From positions 1-5,946 of the forward strand of contig CANQCJ010000139.1 in assembly GCA_947589205.1 (NCBI GenBank): 5,946 bases of DNA. Reading direction: 5' to 3'. This DNA is from an uncultured Ruminococcus sp. (GTDB taxonomy: Bacteria; Bacillota; Clostridia; Oscillospirales; Ruminococcaceae). The translations under genes were made by a program, and so were the position numbers. Positions 5,314-5,946 of this stretch are shown one piece after another. Below the pieces are notes generated by a model that had not been told where the DNA came from, did no database searches, and worked only from the letters and a program-made list of their open reading frames with translations. Positions within the stretch are counted from its first letter, which is position 1. Every line of letters begins with the position of its first letter.

Positions 5314-5946
5314 ATGGCGGTAGTATCAATGAAACAGCTTCTTGAAGCAGGCGTTCACTTCGGACACCAGACAAGAAGATGGAACCCGAAAATGGCTCCG
5401 TATATCTTTACGGAGAGAAACTCGATCTATATCATAGATCTTCAGAAAACAGTTAAGAAACTCGAGGAAGCCTACAACTTCGTCCGCGATCTTTCGGCGG
5501 AGGGCAAGGAGGTCCTCTTTGTCGGAACAAAGAAGCAGGCGGGAGATTCCATCAAGGAGGAAGCTCTCAGAGCCGACGCGCACTATGTAAACGCAAGATG
5601 GCTCGGCGGAATGATGACCAACTTCAAGACTATCCAGATGAGAATAAAGAGACTCGAGCAGCTCCACACTATGGAAGAGGACGGAACATTCAATCTTCTT
5701 CCCAAGAAGGAAGTCGTTAAGCTCACTCTCGAGATCGAAAAGCTTGAAAAGTTCATGGGCGGCATCAAGAACATGAAGCAGCTCCCCGGCGCGCTTTTCG
5801 TTGTCGACCCCAGAAAAGAAAAGATCGCCGTAAGCGAAGCTAAGAAGCTCGGCATACCCGTTGTCGCTATCGTTGATACCAACTGCGATCCGGACGACGT
5901 TGATTATGTTATCCCCGGAAACGACGACGCTATCCGTGCGGTAAAG
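5314..5946 (+). CDS. rpsB: 30S ribosomal protein S2, N-terminal 211 residues (truncated by window end)
   Basis: This is the start of ribosomal protein uS2, a component of the 30S subunit needed for S1 association in organisms that have S1 and for late assembly. It matches S2 throughout: GVHFGHQTRRWNPKM at 13-27, YIIDLQKT at 39-46, VLFVGTKKQA at 67-76, RWLGGMMTNF at 95-104, a charged helical hairpin at about 105-153, VVDPRKE at 163-169, VAIVDTNCDPD at 184-194 and IPGNDDA at 200-206. The frame is open to the last base; S2 is usually about 230-260 residues, so only the C-terminal helix and tail are missing. It has its own promoter and a structured leader. In most bacteria tsf follows, but that lies outside the window. 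Confidence 0.98.
   Translation, partial: MAVVSMKQLLEAGVHFGHQTRRWNPKMAPYIFTERNSIYIIDLQKTVKKLEEAYNFVRDLSAEGKEVLFVGTKKQAGDSIKEEALRADAHYVNARWLGGMMTNFKTIQMRIKRLEQLHTMEEDGTFNLLPKKEVVKLTLEIEKLEKFMGGIKNMKQLPGALFVVDPRKEKIAVSEAKKLGIPVVAIVDTNCDPDDVDYVIPGNDDAIRAVK

Noticed and set aside
5583..5882. 99-codon open frame on the minus strand, plus another at 5326-5667.
   Set aside because: Both are opposite rpsB, an unmistakable ribosomal protein frame; no start signals.

Overview
All genes lie on the + strand. The content suggests a spore-forming (or formerly spore-forming) low-to-mid GC Bacillota of class Clostridia, possibly an Oscillospiraceae/Ruminococcaceae-type gut anaerobe. The grounds are a SpoVM-like peptide, a YlmC/YmxH-family PRC-barrel protein, a PASTA protein next to rsgA, and strong AGGAGGTGATC-type Shine-Dalgarno sites. 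The class is a firm inference; the family is a guess.

Region 1 (1-2804) is a compact operon: the C-terminal part of a PASTA-repeat protein (very likely a PrkC-type Ser/Thr kinase whose kinase domain lies upstream), rsgA (ribosome-assembly GTPase), thiN (thiamine pyrophosphokinase) and spoVM, a 29-codon sporulation peptide gene that is easily missed. It ends in a strong intrinsic terminator. It resembles the Bacillus prkC-rsgA-rpe-thiN-spoVM order, but rpe is absent between rsgA and thiN.

Region 2 (2806-5158) starts with a near-consensus sigma-A promoter abutting the terminator. It carries a large multi-spanning GT-C/GT39-like glycosyltransferase of unknown substrate and then a ymxH-like gene. 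No terminator separates the two, so they may be co-transcribed.

Region 3 (5159-5946) holds a second extended -10 promoter, a roughly 105-nt structured leader RNA, and the first 211 codons of rpsB (ribosomal protein S2), cut by the window end. The leader has a perfect 8-bp closing stem, an inner stem, an apical C4/G4 hairpin, and a possible pseudoknot reaching to just before the rpsB Shine-Dalgarno site. It is a good candidate for S2 autoregulation.

Four starts (thiN, spoVM, ymxH, rpsB) share one layout: an AGGAGGTGATC-like block, then three bases, then the start codon. This supports a TTG start for thiN. I see no mobile element, CRISPR array, tRNA or rRNA. The window is mainly housekeeping and sporulation genes; the least explained parts are the rpsB leader, the membrane glycosyltransferase and the PASTA protein's C-terminal extension.
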